The notes under the pieces: model-generated
Database searches by the model: none
What the model was told of the DNA's origin: nothing
Seen by the model: the letters and a program-made list of their open reading frames with translations, nothing else
Part shown: positions 32,565-42,017 of the stretch, in pieces
Layout: every line of letters begins with the position of its first letter
Numbering within the stretch: position 1 is the stretch's first letter
Program-made: the position numbers and the translations under genes
From: Candidatus Coprenecus stercorigallinarum
GTDB lineage: Bacteria > Bacteroidota > Bacteroidia > Bacteroidales > UBA932
Length of the DNA: 64,000 nucleotides
Reading direction: 5' to 3'
Assembly (NCBI GenBank): GCA_018711305.1
Contig: DVIL01000038.1
Coordinates: 1 to 64,000, forward strand

Positions 32565-33473
32565 ATGGCTAAAAAGAGTTTAATTTCAATTCAGGATTTC
32601 ACCAAGGAGGAGATCCTGCACATCCTCGACGTGGCTGAGGAGTTTGAGCACAACAAGTCTCAGACTTTCCTGAGCGACAAGGTGGTGGCCTGTATTTTCT
32701 TTGAGCCTTCCACCAGGACGCGCCTGAGTTTCGAGACGGCTGCCAACAGGCTGGGGGCCAGGGTTATCGGTTTCTCGGACGCCGCCAACACCAGCATCCG
32801 CAAGGGCGAGAGTCTCAAGGATACCATCAAGATGGTGTCCAACTACGTGGACCTGATAGTGATGAGGCATCCGCTGGAAGGCAGTGCCCGCTATGCATCC
32901 GAGGTGGCTTCCGTCCCTGTCATCAACGCCGGTGACGGTGCCAACCAGCATCCGACCCAGACCCTGCTCGACCTCTATACCATCAGGCAGACCCAGGGCC
33001 GTCTGGACGGGATCAACATCAACATGGTAGGCGACCTGAAGTACGGCCGGACGGTCCATTCGCTGCTGCAGGCCATGAGCCATTTCTCGCCGGAGTTCGA
33101 GTTTACGGCCCCCGACGAGCTGAAACTGCCCCAGGAGTACCGTGACTTCATGGACAGCAAGGGCATTCCCTACAAGGAGACTTCCGACTTGCGCGAGTAC
33201 CTGGACAGTACGGATATCCTTTACATGACCAGGATCCAGCAGGAGCGCTTCACCGATCCGGTGGAGTACGAGAAGGTCAAGAACGTCTACAGCCTGAATG
33301 CCTCCATGCTTTCCGGCGTACGGCCCAACATGAAGATCCTACATCCCCTGCCAAGGCTGCAGGAGATAGCCGTGGACGTGGACGACACTCCCCACGCATG
33401 GTATTTCAAACAGGCTGAGAACGGAATGTACGTCCGTATGGCCATCATCTCATACTTACTCGGAAAAAGATAG
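32565..33473 (+). CDS. pyrB: Aspartate carbamoyltransferase catalytic chain
   Basis: The protein has 302 residues from the ATG at 32565, giving [14 protein letters not shown] four codons upstream is less likely. The carbamoyl-phosphate-binding motif [12 protein letters not shown], the [10 protein letters not shown] segment, [15 protein letters not shown] and the C-terminal HPLPRLQEI are all present. It condenses carbamoyl phosphate with aspartate, the committed step of de novo pyrimidine synthesis. The regulatory chain gene pyrI follows 11 bases later, so a dodecameric, allosteric class B-type enzyme is expected. Confidence 0.97.
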   Translation: MAKKSLISIQDFTKEEILHILDVAEEFEHNKSQTFLSDKVVACIFFEPSTRTRLSFETAANRLGARVIGFSDAANTSIRKGESLKDTIKMVSNYVDLIVMRHPLEGSARYASEVASVPVINAGDGANQHPTQTLLDLYTIRQTQGRLDGININMVGDLKYGRTVHSLLQAMSHFSPEFEFTAPDELKLPQEYRDFMDSKGIPYKETSDLREYLDSTDILYMTRIQQERFTDPVEYEKVKNVYSLNASMLSGVRPNMKILHPLPRLQEIAVDVDDTPHAWYFKQAENGMYVRMAIISYLLGKR

Positions 33474-33484
33474 GAGGAACGGCA

Positions 33485-33934
33485 ATGGAAAACAATAAGG
33501 AGAAACAGCTCAAGGTAAGTGCCATCAAGAACGGGACGGTACTCGACCACATACCCTCTGGCCAGGTGTTCAAGGTGATAGACATCCTCGGCCTCTATGA
33601 TTCGGCCCATCCTGTGACATTCGGAGTCAATCTGGACAGCAAGTCCATGGGCAGCAAGGGAATAATCAAGATATCGGAGAGATTCTTCAAGGATGACGAG
33701 CTCAACAAGATAGCCCTCATCGCCCCCAATGCCAGCGTCAATATCATCCGCGACTTCGAGGTGGTGGAGAAGAAGGTGCTCACCATCCCCGAGACCATCA
33801 CCGGCATAGTAAAGTGCATCAACCCCATGTGCGTCACCAACCATGAGAACATCCCGACCAGATTCAAAACCATCGTAAAAGGCTCGGAAATAAGGCTTCA
33901 GTGCTCATATTGCGAGAAAATCACAGACATTTGA
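33485..33934 (+). CDS. pyrI: Aspartate carbamoyltransferase regulatory chain
   Basis: This 149-residue protein has an N-terminal nucleotide-binding domain (about 1-95) and a C-terminal zinc domain. Four cysteines, in CINPMC and CSYC, form the structural zinc site that contacts PyrB. It binds ATP and CTP to tune the activity of the holoenzyme. The start follows the pyrB stop by 11 bases. Its TGA stop overlaps the -33 element of the serC promoter. Confidence 0.96.
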   Translation: MENNKEKQLKVSAIKNGTVLDHIPSGQVFKVIDILGLYDSAHPVTFGVNLDSKSMGSKGIIKISERFFKDDELNKIALIAPNASVNIIRDFEVVEKKVLTIPETITGIVKCINPMCVTNHENIPTRFKTIVKGSEIRLQCSYCEKITDI

Positions 33935-33962
33935 ATTTTGTGAGAAATATTTTGTAACTTTG
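33930..33962 (+). promoter_or_regulatory. Promoter TTTG-n21-TAACTTTG for serC-serA-DUF1015
   Basis: TTTG (33930-33933) overlaps the pyrI stop codon. A 21-base spacer and TAACTTTG (33955-33962) follow. The serC leader would be about 40 bases and is A/T rich. Confidence 0.7.
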
Positions 33963-34009
33963 GCTTTAATTAATTTTAAAAACATAACCTTTAAAAATTT
34001 TAATACAAT

Positions 34010-35083
34010 ATGAAGAAAGCTTACAATTTCAACGCCGGTCCCTGCGTTCTGCCCAAACCGGCTATCGAAGCGGCTATCGAAGCCCTTAAGGATTTCAAGG
34101 GAACAGGAATGTCCGTAATAGAAGTGTCTCACAGAAGCAAGGAGTGGGAGGCCGTGATGAACGAGTGCCGCTCCCTCTGGAAAGAGCTTCTCAACATCCC
34201 TGACGGATACAGCGTCCTCTTCCTCGGCGGCGGTGCATCCCTCCAGTTCCTCTATGTTGCCATGAACCTCCTCGAGAACAAGGCCGGTTACCTGGAGACA
34301 GGTGTATGGGCAAAGAAGGCTCTGAAAGAGGCAAAGGGCATCGGAAATGCTTATGCAGTTGCTTCCTCAGCTGACAAGAACTACACCTATATCCCCAAAG
34401 GATATGAGATCCCCACAGACCTCGACTACTTCCACATCACAACCAACAACACCATCAAGGGTACCGAGATCCATGAGGATATGGACTGCCCCGTGCCCCT
34501 CGTAGCCGATATGTCTTCCGATATCATGAGCCGTCCCGTGGATGTTTCCAAGTATGCTCTGATCTACGGTGGTGCCCAGAAGAACGTAGGTCCTGCCGGC
34601 GTGGTATTCGTTATCGTAAAGGACGAGATTCTCGGCAAGGTTTCCCGCTATCTGCCCACCATGCTCGACTACCGTACACACATCGAGGGCGAGTCCATGT
34701 TCAACACCCCTCCTGTATTCTCCATCTTCGTTATGACCGAGACCCTGAAGTGGGTTAAGGCCCAGGGTGGTGTAAAGGCCATGTATGAGCTCAACAAGAA
34801 GAAAGCCGGCATGCTCTATGACGAGATCGACCGCAACTCCCTCTTCGTAGGTACAGCCGCCAAGGAGGACCGTTCCCTGATGAACGTATGCTTCGTTATG
34901 GCTCCCGGTCATGAAGACCTCCAGGATGAGTTCCTCGCCTTCGCAAAGGAGAGAGGCATGGTAGGTATCAAGGGTCACCGCTCAGTCGGCGGATTCCGCG
35001 CCTCCATCTACAACGCCTGCCCCATCGAGGCCGTAGAGGCTCTGATCGCCTGCATGCAGGAGTTCGAGAAGATGCACAAATAG
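34010..35083 (+). CDS. serC: Phosphoserine aminotransferase
   Basis: This 357-residue PLP enzyme converts 3-phosphohydroxypyruvate and glutamate to phosphoserine and 2-oxoglutarate, and may also serve pyridoxal phosphate synthesis. The start [15 protein letters not shown] and the glycine-rich [10 protein letters not shown] are typical. The PLP lysine lies in [12 protein letters not shown] (about residues 190-200). Codon choice is strongly biased to one or two codons per residue, here and in the next two genes, suggesting high expression. It is the first gene of serC-serA-DUF1015, a Bacteroidetes arrangement. Confidence 0.97.
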   Translation: MKKAYNFNAGPCVLPKPAIEAAIEALKDFKGTGMSVIEVSHRSKEWEAVMNECRSLWKELLNIPDGYSVLFLGGGASLQFLYVAMNLLENKAGYLETGVWAKKALKEAKGIGNAYAVASSADKNYTYIPKGYEIPTDLDYFHITTNNTIKGTEIHEDMDCPVPLVADMSSDIMSRPVDVSKYALIYGGAQKNVGPAGVVFVIVKDEILGKVSRYLPTMLDYRTHIEGESMFNTPPVFSIFVMTETLKWVKAQGGVKAMYELNKKKAGMLYDEIDRNSLFVGTAAKEDRSLMNVCFVMAPGHEDLQDEFLAFAKERGMVGIKGHRSVGGFRASIYNACPIEAVEALIACMQEFEKMHK

Positions 35084-35119
35084 TATTCAGACTTAGAACT
35101 TTTTAAACTCAGATTTGAA

Positions 35120-36040
35120 ATGAAAGTATTAGTAGCAACCGAGAAACCTTTTTCAAAGGTAGCCGTTGACCAGATCCGCGAAATCGTGGAGAAAGGCGGC
35201 CATGAGCTTGCAACTCTCGAGAAATATACCGATGTACAGCAGCTTTATGCAGCCGTTGCAGATGCCGATGCCCTCATCGTGCGTTCCGACAAGGTGACCA
35301 AGGAGGTCATCGCAGCTGCTCCCAAGCTGAAGATAGTAGTGCGTGCCGGTGCCGGTTATGACAACCTCGACCTGGCAGCCTGCACCGAGAGAGGCATCGT
35401 AGCCATGAACACTCCCGGCCAGAACTCCAACGCAGTGGCCGAGCTGGCCATCGGCATGATGATCTACATCTCCCGCAACCAATTCACCCCCGGTACAGGT
35501 ACAGAGCTCAAGGGCAAGACCCTCGGTATCCAGGCTTACGGCAACGTCGGCCGTCTGGTAGCTGCTCACGCAAAGAGCTTCGGTATGAAGATCATGGCCT
35601 TCGACCCCTTCGTTCCCGCCGAAAAGATCCAGGCTGAAGGAGTAGAGGTGGCCGCTTCCCTCGAGGACCTCTATGCCAAGAGCGATTTCGTATCCCTCCA
35701 CATTCCTGCCAACAACGAGACAAAGGGTTCTATCGGATATGCCCTTCTGTCCAAGATGCCCAAAGGTGGCTGCCTCGTGAACACAGCCCGCAAGGAAGTC
35801 ATCAACGAGCCTGAGCTCGTAAAGGTGCTCGAGGAGAGACAGGACCTGAAGTACATCACCGACATCGCTGCCGGCAACCAGGCAGAGCTCAACGAGAAGT
35901 TCGGCAAGAGAGTATTCGCTACCCCCAAGAAGATGGGTGCCGAGACAGCCGAGGCCAATGTCAATGCAGGAGTCGCTGCAGCCAACCAGATCTGCGATTT
36001 CTTTGCAACAGGTAACCGCAAGTTCCAGGTAAACAAATAG
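35120..36040 (+). CDS. serA: D-3-phosphoglycerate dehydrogenase (short form)
   Basis: This 306-residue NAD-dependent 2-hydroxyacid dehydrogenase has the substrate-loop RAGAGYDNLDL, the cofactor segment GIQAYGNVGRL, and the catalytic Arg in NTARKEVINE. It lacks C-terminal ASB and ACT domains, so classical serine feedback inhibition is not expected. The first Gly of the usual GxGxxG cofactor motif is Ala (AYGNVG), a variant I associate with Bacteroidetes SerA. It lies 36 bases after serC and 19 before the DUF1015 gene. Confidence 0.93.
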   Translation: MKVLVATEKPFSKVAVDQIREIVEKGGHELATLEKYTDVQQLYAAVADADALIVRSDKVTKEVIAAAPKLKIVVRAGAGYDNLDLAACTERGIVAMNTPGQNSNAVAELAIGMMIYISRNQFTPGTGTELKGKTLGIQAYGNVGRLVAAHAKSFGMKIMAFDPFVPAEKIQAEGVEVAASLEDLYAKSDFVSLHIPANNETKGSIGYALLSKMPKGGCLVNTARKEVINEPELVKVLEERQDLKYITDIAAGNQAELNEKFGKRVFATPKKMGAETAEANVNAGVAAANQICDFFATGNRKFQVNK

Positions 36041-36059
36041 CGGATAGGAGAGAAACGAT

Positions 36060-37304
36060 ATGGTAAAAGTAAAACCCTTTGCAGCTATACGTCCTCCCAA
36101 GGCCATAGTAACCGAGGTTGCAGCCCGTCCTTATGATGTGCTCAACTCCCAGGAAGCCAAGGCAGAGGCAGGCGAGAAATCCCTTCTCCACATAACCAAG
36201 CCCGAGATTGACTTCGACCCCATCATCGACGAGCACTCGCAGCAGGCCTATGACAAGGCAGTCGAGAATTTCAAGAAATGGCAGGAGAAAGGCTGGCTGG
36301 TACAGGACAAGAAGGAGTGCTACTATGTTTACGCCCAGACGATGAACGGCCGTACCCAGTACGGAATCGTGCTCTGCGCCAATGTGGACGACTACCTCAC
36401 CGGCAAGATCAAGAAGCACGAGCTCACCCGCAAGGACAAGGAGGAGGACCGCATGATCCACGTCCGCATCCAGAACGCCAACATCGAGCCCGTATTCTTC
36501 GCTTATCCTGACAACACCGAGATCAACGCCATCGTGAAGAAGTACACCGACGGCAAGCCCGAGTACGACTTCGTGGCTCCGGACGACGGTTTCGGACATC
36601 ATTTCTGGGTAATCGACAATGACGAGGATATCAAGAGGATCACCGAGATATTCTCGACCATTCCTGCATTCTACGTTGCCGACGGTCACCACAGGACGGC
36701 TGCAGCCGCTCTCGTAGGCGAGGAGAAGCGCCGTCAGAATCCCAATCACAACGGAACAGAGGAGTACAACTACTTCATGGCAGTGGTATTCCCCGAGAGC
36801 CACCTCAAGATCATCGACTACAACCGCGTTGTGAAGGATCTCAACGGACTTACTCCCGAGCAGTTCCTCGAGAAACTGGGAGAGGATTTCGAGATCAAGG
36901 ATATGGGTACCGAGATCTACAAACCCAAGAATCTGCACAACTTCTCGATGTACCTCGGAGGCCATTGGTATTCGCTTACCGCAAAGAAGGGAACATACGA
37001 TGACAACGATCCCATCGGAGGTCTCGATGTGACTATCTGCTCCAACCTTATCTTCGACAAGCTCCTCGACATCAAGGATCTGCGTACTTCGAAGCGTATT
37101 GACTTCGTAGGCGGTATCAGAGGACTCGGCGAGCTCAAGAGAAGAGTTGACTCGGGTGAGATGGCAGCAGCTTTCGCTCTGTATCCAGTATCCATGAAGC
37201 AGCTTATCAGGATAGCCGACACAGGCAATATCATGCCTCCCAAGACTACCTGGTTCGAGCCCAAGCTCAGGAGCGGACTTGCTATCCATAAACTGGAGCG
37301 ATAG
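36060..37304 (+). CDS. DUF1015 family protein
   Basis: This 414-residue protein begins MVKVKPFAAIRPP, the usual DUF1015 N-terminus, with PYDVLNSQEA close behind. The central motif ADGHHRTAAA (about residue 205) and the ParB/sulfiredoxin-like character of the family suggest nucleotide or phosphate handling. Recent work links parts of this superfamily to serine-phosphate chemistry, which would suit its position after serC and serA, but the reaction is not shown by sequence. Same strong codon bias as its neighbours. A clear terminator follows. Confidence 0.9.
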   Translation: MVKVKPFAAIRPPKAIVTEVAARPYDVLNSQEAKAEAGEKSLLHITKPEIDFDPIIDEHSQQAYDKAVENFKKWQEKGWLVQDKKECYYVYAQTMNGRTQYGIVLCANVDDYLTGKIKKHELTRKDKEEDRMIHVRIQNANIEPVFFAYPDNTEINAIVKKYTDGKPEYDFVAPDDGFGHHFWVIDNDEDIKRITEIFSTIPAFYVADGHHRTAAAALVGEEKRRQNPNHNGTEEYNYFMAVVFPESHLKIIDYNRVVKDLNGLTPEQFLEKLGEDFEIKDMGTEIYKPKNLHNFSMYLGGHWYSLTAKKGTYDDNDPIGGLDVTICSNLIFDKLLDIKDLRTSKRIDFVGGIRGLGELKRRVDSGEMAAAFALYPVSMKQLIRIADTGNIMPPKTTWFEPKLRSGLAIHKLER

Positions 37305-37330
37305 CGGCATGTAGCCTTATTTCATTTAAA

Positions 37331-37366
37331 GGGCCGTAATTGATGGATATTCGTTACGGCCCTTTT
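37331..37366 (+). terminator. Terminator after serC-serA-DUF1015
   Basis: The nine-base stem GGGCCGTAA (37331-37339) pairs with TTACGGCCC (37354-37362), followed by TTTT. It ends the serine operon. Confidence 0.8.
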
Positions 37367-37406
37367 GTATTTTGATTTATAATTCATTACGATTTATACA
37401 GAAAAT

Positions 37407-38321
37407 ATGAAACCGACGTTAGTTGTATTGGCAGCGGGTATGGGTTCCCGCTATGGTTCCCTGAAACAGATGGACGGAGTAGGCCCCAACGGAGAGGCGA
37501 TTATCGACTATTCGATCTACGATGCAGTCCGTGCCGGGTTCGGGAAGGTGGTGTTTATTATCAGGCATTCTTTCGAGAAGGAATTCCGGGAGATTTTCAC
37601 TCCCGAGCATTTCGGCGGGAAGGTCGGGATAGAGTTCGTATTTCAGGAGCTGGATTATCTGCCGGAGGGATTCAGCGTTCCGGAAGGCAGGGAAAAGCCT
37701 TGGGGTACATGTCATGCGGTCATGATGGCGGCTCCTGTAGTTGACACTCCCTTTGCTGTCATCAATTCCGATGACTTCTACGGACGCGAGGGCTATGCAG
37801 TGCTCGCAGACTATCTCCGCTCCGTTGAAGGACAGAAGGGCAAGTACTCGATGGTGGGATATAACCTGCACAACACTCTGTCCGATTACGGTACGGTTTC
37901 ACGTGGCGAGTGTCGTGTGGATGCTGACGGCAATCTCGTATCCATAGTAGAACGTACGGCCATCGAGCGTGTGGAAGGAGGGCAGATCATGTACAAGGAT
38001 TCGGATGGTCTTCATCCTCTGGATGAGAACACGGTCGTGTCCATGAACCTTTTCGGTTTCACACCGGATTTCTTTGCGGAGTCCGAGACTCTTTTCAAGA
38101 AGTTCCTCTCCGATCCCGCAAACATGGCCAATCCCAAGGCAGAATTTTTCATACCTCTGTGTGTAAACCAGCTGATCAACGACGGAAAGGTAAGCCTGAA
38201 GGTTCTCAACAGCGATGCCCAGTGGTTCGGTGTAACCTACAAGCAGGACAGACCCTATGTAGTGGAGCGCATCGCCAAGTTGGTGGAGAGCGGGGTATAT
38301 CCCAGGCATCTGTGGAAATAG
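37407..38321 (+). CDS. Sugar nucleotidyltransferase family protein
   Basis: This 304-residue NTP-transferase fold protein begins MKPTLVVLAAGMGSRYG, the glycine-rich nucleotide-binding signature of sugar-1-phosphate nucleotidyltransferases, followed by LKQMDGVGPNGE. A metal-binding NSDDFYG segment lies about residue 113-119. The family is related to UTP- and GTP-using pyrophosphorylases that make activated sugars, and the sugar and base are not evident here. It lies between a terminator and the TPR gene and seems monocistronic. Confidence 0.87.
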   Translation: MKPTLVVLAAGMGSRYGSLKQMDGVGPNGEAIIDYSIYDAVRAGFGKVVFIIRHSFEKEFREIFTPEHFGGKVGIEFVFQELDYLPEGFSVPEGREKPWGTCHAVMMAAPVVDTPFAVINSDDFYGREGYAVLADYLRSVEGQKGKYSMVGYNLHNTLSDYGTVSRGECRVDADGNLVSIVERTAIERVEGGQIMYKDSDGLHPLDENTVVSMNLFGFTPDFFAESETLFKKFLSDPANMANPKAEFFIPLCVNQLINDGKVSLKVLNSDAQWFGVTYKQDRPYVVERIAKLVESGVYPRHLWK

Positions 38322-38381
38322 GCCTGTACGATTATACCGAAAAAAAATCGTCTTAAAGCATCTCTGACGAAAAAATTTTTT

Positions 38382-38389
38382 TATCTTTG
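38382..38389 (+). promoter_or_regulatory. -7 element TATCTTTG for the TPR protein gene
   Basis: TATCTTTG lies in a very A/T-rich stretch (38371-38403) 16 bases before the ATG at 38406. Confidence 0.55.
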
Positions 38390-38405
38390 ATAAAAAATTT
38401 TTCTG

Positions 38406-39734
38406 ATGAGGTGCTTTAAGTTTTTAATATTGTGTGCTGCATTTGTGGCTGGTTCCGGGTCTGTCAGTGTGGCTGCCCAGGAAGTGGATGTGCTTACTGT
38501 TGTGGATGAGCTGATAGGACGGTATGATTATTCAGGTGCACTTGATAAAATCAATGGTCTGATAACAGTGGATGTGCAGGACTCTGTGGCTGTGGCTTCA
38601 TTGCCCGAGGGAGAAAGGGCAGTGCAGAGGGAGTTGCAGAAGAGAAAGGCCCAGTGTCTGAAGAAACTCTACAACTATGAAGGGGCTGTCGAAGCTTTTG
38701 GTGCGGTTCTCGCCTTGGACAGCAAGGCAAATCCGGTGCCGGTGCTGGCGGAGATAGCCGACTGCAATATCCAGCAGGGCAATCTGACCGAAGCGCTCAA
38801 TCTTTACGGTCTGATCACCGTTATGGACCCGGCCAATCTTTATTTCAGGATGCAGAAGACAGTACTGTACTACTATTGCGGGATGTACGAGGACTGCATA
38901 GCCGGTGCGGAGTCCGTGATGGCCGTGGAGAGCATTCCGGCAATGGTTTCGCTCGCGGGAGACAGCTGGAACATGCTCGGGCAGCCTGATTCGGCTTTGG
39001 TGTGTTACCGTGAGGCTCTGGAATTCAATCCGTACGATGAGAATCTCATCGACAAGATCTCCGGCATCCTTCTGGATAAAAAGGAGTATGGAGTCCTGAT
39101 GGAGATAACGAACCGGTATCTGGAGAGGGATTCTTCTTTTCAGGTTCTCGGGATTCAGGGGATGACTTATTATATGCGGAAGCAGTATCCGGAGTCACTG
39201 AGGATTTTCGAGCGGATGAGGGCGCTCGGGGATTCGACCTACAGTACGAATTTCTATTTGGGCCTGAATTATTTGGAGACGGACCTGCTTAAGGCCCTGT
39301 ATGCTTTCGAGGATGCTTACAAGGCGGATTCTACGAATATCGAAGGTGTATATCAGTATGCATGTATTTTGGGCCGGGTGACAAGGAGGGACTCATTGAC
39401 CCGCAGTATGTTCGACAAGGCCATCGGCATGATGCAGCCTGATCCTAAAGTCATGTACCGTTTTTACTCGGCATACGGGGACTGGCTGCTCAGGAAGGAA
39501 CGTTTCGCGGAGGCGCGTGACAGATACCTGGATGCCAGGAGCTACATGCCGGAGCAGCTGACAGTGCTGCCTTCCCTCGGTTTCTGTTACGAGCGTCTGG
39601 ATGACTGGAAGAATGCTGCGAAATATTACCGGGAGTTCATGGACCGCACTGAAAACAAGGAGAGCGATGTCTATGAATTTACCAAAGAGGCACTCGATTA
39701 TGTCAACGGCAAGCTCTTCATGATGGAAGAGTAG
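38406..39734 (+). CDS. Secreted TPR-repeat protein
   Basis: This 442-residue protein has a signal peptide (about 1-23, ending SVAAQE). The rest is predicted helical with tetratricopeptide-type repeats, visible as recurring 'A-L-x-x-Y/F' helices such as ALNLYGLITVMDPAN, ALVCYREALEFNPYDE and AKYYREFMDR. It is probably a periplasmic protein-interaction scaffold. I see no catalytic motif and no known partner. It converges with recQ across an 18-base gap. Confidence 0.82.
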   Translation: MRCFKFLILCAAFVAGSGSVSVAAQEVDVLTVVDELIGRYDYSGALDKINGLITVDVQDSVAVASLPEGERAVQRELQKRKAQCLKKLYNYEGAVEAFGAVLALDSKANPVPVLAEIADCNIQQGNLTEALNLYGLITVMDPANLYFRMQKTVLYYYCGMYEDCIAGAESVMAVESIPAMVSLAGDSWNMLGQPDSALVCYREALEFNPYDENLIDKISGILLDKKEYGVLMEITNRYLERDSSFQVLGIQGMTYYMRKQYPESLRIFERMRALGDSTYSTNFYLGLNYLETDLLKALYAFEDAYKADSTNIEGVYQYACILGRVTRRDSLTRSMFDKAIGMMQPDPKVMYRFYSAYGDWLLRKERFAEARDRYLDARSYMPEQLTVLPSLGFCYERLDDWKNAAKYYREFMDRTENKESDVYEFTKEALDYVNGKLFMMEE

Positions 39735-39752
39735 GCGGTGGTGCAGTCTGTC

Positions 39753-41960
39753 TTAATTGGCCACTTCCGACAGGAATTTGATGCGTACCAGACGTATTTC
39801 CTCTTCCTGATAGTCAGGGCCGAGAGCCTTTTTGGCTTCCTCTACAGAGTCTGACTCGGCTTCTTCCTTGAAGTAGTCGTAGATGTCTTCTACCTTGTCC
39901 TCGTCTACTGTCTGCTCGATGTAGTAGTCCAGGTCGATACGGGTGCCGGCAGCGACAATGGCCTCGATTTCGTCCAGAACCTCCATGATATCCATGTTCT
40001 TGGCTTCTGCAATGTCCTCGAGCGGGACTTTCCGGTCGATGTTCTGGATTATGTATACCTTGTTGGCCGACTTGTTGACCAGCGACTTTACAACAATGTC
40101 CTCGGGACGCTGGATCTCGTTCTCCTCCACATATTTTGCTATCAGCTTGATGAATTCACGGCCGAACTTGCGCGCCTTGCCTTCTCCCACGCCCTGGCAG
40201 TTCTTCAGCTCGTCGAGGGTGATGGGGTAGTGGATCGACATATCCTCCAGAGACGGGTCGGAGAATATGACAAAGGCCGGCAGCTTGAGTTTGCGGGACA
40301 TGTCCTTGCGGAGGTCTTTAAGCATGGAGTACAGAGCGGGATCGCCGACTCCGCCGCCGTGACGGACAGCCGCTGCTGCTGCGCTTTCCTCTTCATCCTC
40401 TTCGTCTCCGTCAGCGAATTCCCTGTCTTCACTCAGAAGAAGCTCGTGCGGGGCTGCAAGGAACGCACGTCCCTCATCAGTGATGGATATCAGGCCGTAC
40501 TGCTCTATATCCTTGTGCAGCAGATGGAGGATAACGCCCTGGCGGATTACGGCTATCCAGAACTTGACCCCTTTGTCCCTGCCCATGCCGAAAAATTCGC
40601 TTTCATGATGGTTGTACGATTTGATTATGGAGTTGGTTTCCCCGGAGAGGATGTTCGCCAGATGGTCAGTCCTGAAATTCTCCTTCATTGAGGCGACGAG
40701 CTCCAGGACGAGAGCCATTTCCTCCTGTCCGTCAAATGTCTTCTTGGGATTCAGGCAGTTGTCGCAGTTTCCGCAATTTTCTTCCGGATAGTCTTCCCCG
40801 AAATAGTTGAGCAGTATCTTGCGGCGGCAGCGGTTGGACTCGGCATAGGCAACGGTCTCCATCAGAAGCTGTTTGCCTATCTCCTGTTCGGACAAGGGCT
40901 TGCCCTGCATGAACTTTTCCAATTTGAGGATATCCTTGTAGCTGTAGAATGTGATGCATTTGCCTTCCTGTCCGTCCCTTCCTGCCCGTCCGGTCTCCTG
41001 ATAGTAGCCTTCAAGGCTCTTGGGAATGTCGTAGTGGATGACAAAGCGTACGTCCGGCTTGTCGATACCCATTCCGAAGGCAATGGTGGCCACTATCACA
41101 TCCACTTTTTCCATCAGGAACATGTCCTGGTTCTTGGCTCTGGTGGCGGCATCCATGCCGGCATGATAGGGCAGGGCCTTGATTCCGTTGACGGTGAGGA
41201 ATTCGGCAATCTCTTCGGTCTTCTTCCTGCTGAGGCAGTAAACGATGCCGGACTTGCCCGGATTCTCCTTGATGAACTTGATGAGCTCGCGGCGTACATT
41301 GACCTTGTCCCTCACCTCGTAGTAAAGGTTGGGGCGGTTGAAGGAACTTTTGAACACCTTTGCGTCCATCATGTTGAGGTTCTTCTGGATGTCGGCCTGC
41401 ACTTTAGGGGTTGCGGTTGCGGTAAGGGCAATGATCGGTGCGCTGCCGAGCTTGTCTACTATGCTGCGTATGTTGCGGTATTCAGGTCTGAAGTCATGGC
41501 CCCATTCGGAGATACAGTGAGCCTCGTCTATCGCATAGAAAGATATCCTGATCTGTTTGAGCAGGGCAACGGTATCCTCCTTTGTCAGGGACTCCGGCGC
41601 CACGTACAGCAGCTTTGTCACTCCTGACAGGAGGTCATCCTTCACTTCCTGTATCTGGCTTTTGTTGAGGGACGAGTTGAGGAAGTGCGCTACTCCCTCA
41701 GAACCGGCGACAAAGCCTCTGATGGCATCCACCTGGTTCTTCATCAGTGCGATAAGGGGTGAAACTACGATGGCGGTTCCTGGCATTACAAGGGCGGGCA
41801 ACTGGTAACATAATGATTTTCCGCCGCCTGTGGGCATGAGGACAAAGGCGTTGCCTCCCTCGATAAGATGCATCATTATTTTTTCCTGGTCTCCCTTGAA
41901 TGTGTCGAAACCGAAAAACTTCTTTAAATTGGAATGTAATTCTTCAGAACTAATCTTCAT
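39753..41960 (-). CDS. recQ: ATP-dependent DNA helicase RecQ
   Basis: The protein has 735 residues from the ATG near 41960. A TTG 17 codons upstream is unlikely because it overlaps the kdsD leader. Domains in order are the helicase core (Walker A PTGGGKS, DEAH box DEAHCIS, motif VI QETGRAGRDG), RQC with zinc cysteines (about 380-400), a winged helix, an HRDC domain (about 540-615), and a C-terminal helix-turn-helix extension. It unwinds 3'-5' in recombination and fork repair. An acidic/alanine linker with DGDEEDEEESAAAAA separates RQC and HRDC. Confidence 0.96.
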   Translation of the reverse strand: MKISSEELHSNLKKFFGFDTFKGDQEKIMMHLIEGGNAFVLMPTGGGKSLCYQLPALVMPGTAIVVSPLIALMKNQVDAIRGFVAGSEGVAHFLNSSLNKSQIQEVKDDLLSGVTKLLYVAPESLTKEDTVALLKQIRISFYAIDEAHCISEWGHDFRPEYRNIRSIVDKLGSAPIIALTATATPKVQADIQKNLNMMDAKVFKSSFNRPNLYYEVRDKVNVRRELIKFIKENPGKSGIVYCLSRKKTEEIAEFLTVNGIKALPYHAGMDAATRAKNQDMFLMEKVDVIVATIAFGMGIDKPDVRFVIHYDIPKSLEGYYQETGRAGRDGQEGKCITFYSYKDILKLEKFMQGKPLSEQEIGKQLLMETVAYAESNRCRRKILLNYFGEDYPEENCGNCDNCLNPKKTFDGQEEMALVLELVASMKENFRTDHLANILSGETNSIIKSYNHHESEFFGMGRDKGVKFWIAVIRQGVILHLLHKDIEQYGLISITDEGRAFLAAPHELLLSEDREFADGDEEDEEESAAAAAVRHGGGVGDPALYSMLKDLRKDMSRKLKLPAFVIFSDPSLEDMSIHYPITLDELKNCQGVGEGKARKFGREFIKLIAKYVEENEIQRPEDIVVKSLVNKSANKVYIIQNIDRKVPLEDIAEAKNMDIMEVLDEIEAIVAAGTRIDLDYYIEQTVDEDKVEDIYDYFKEEAESDSVEEAKKALGPDYQEEEIRLVRIKFLSEVAN

Positions 41961-41966
41961 ATTTAT

Positions 41967-41974
41967 TACCTTTG
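41967..41974 (+). promoter_or_regulatory. -7 element TACCTTTG for kdsD
   Basis: TACCTTTG followed by CGCG lies between the divergent recQ and kdsD starts (coordinate uncertain by one base). The kdsD leader would be about 37 bases. Confidence 0.5.
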
Positions 41975-42017
41975 CGCGTCTAAAATTACCGAAAAGTTCA
42001 GTTTCTTGCAAATTAAA

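Noticed and set aside
35961-37310. 449-codon open frame antisense to the DUF1015 gene
   Set aside because: It lies opposite a highly biased gene in the serine operon and has no recognisable fold.
42009-42011. TTG start for recQ, 17 codons upstream of the chosen ATG
   Set aside because: It overlaps the kdsD leader and promoter and adds residues unlike RecQ N-termini. The ATG product starts with a normal RecQ sequence.
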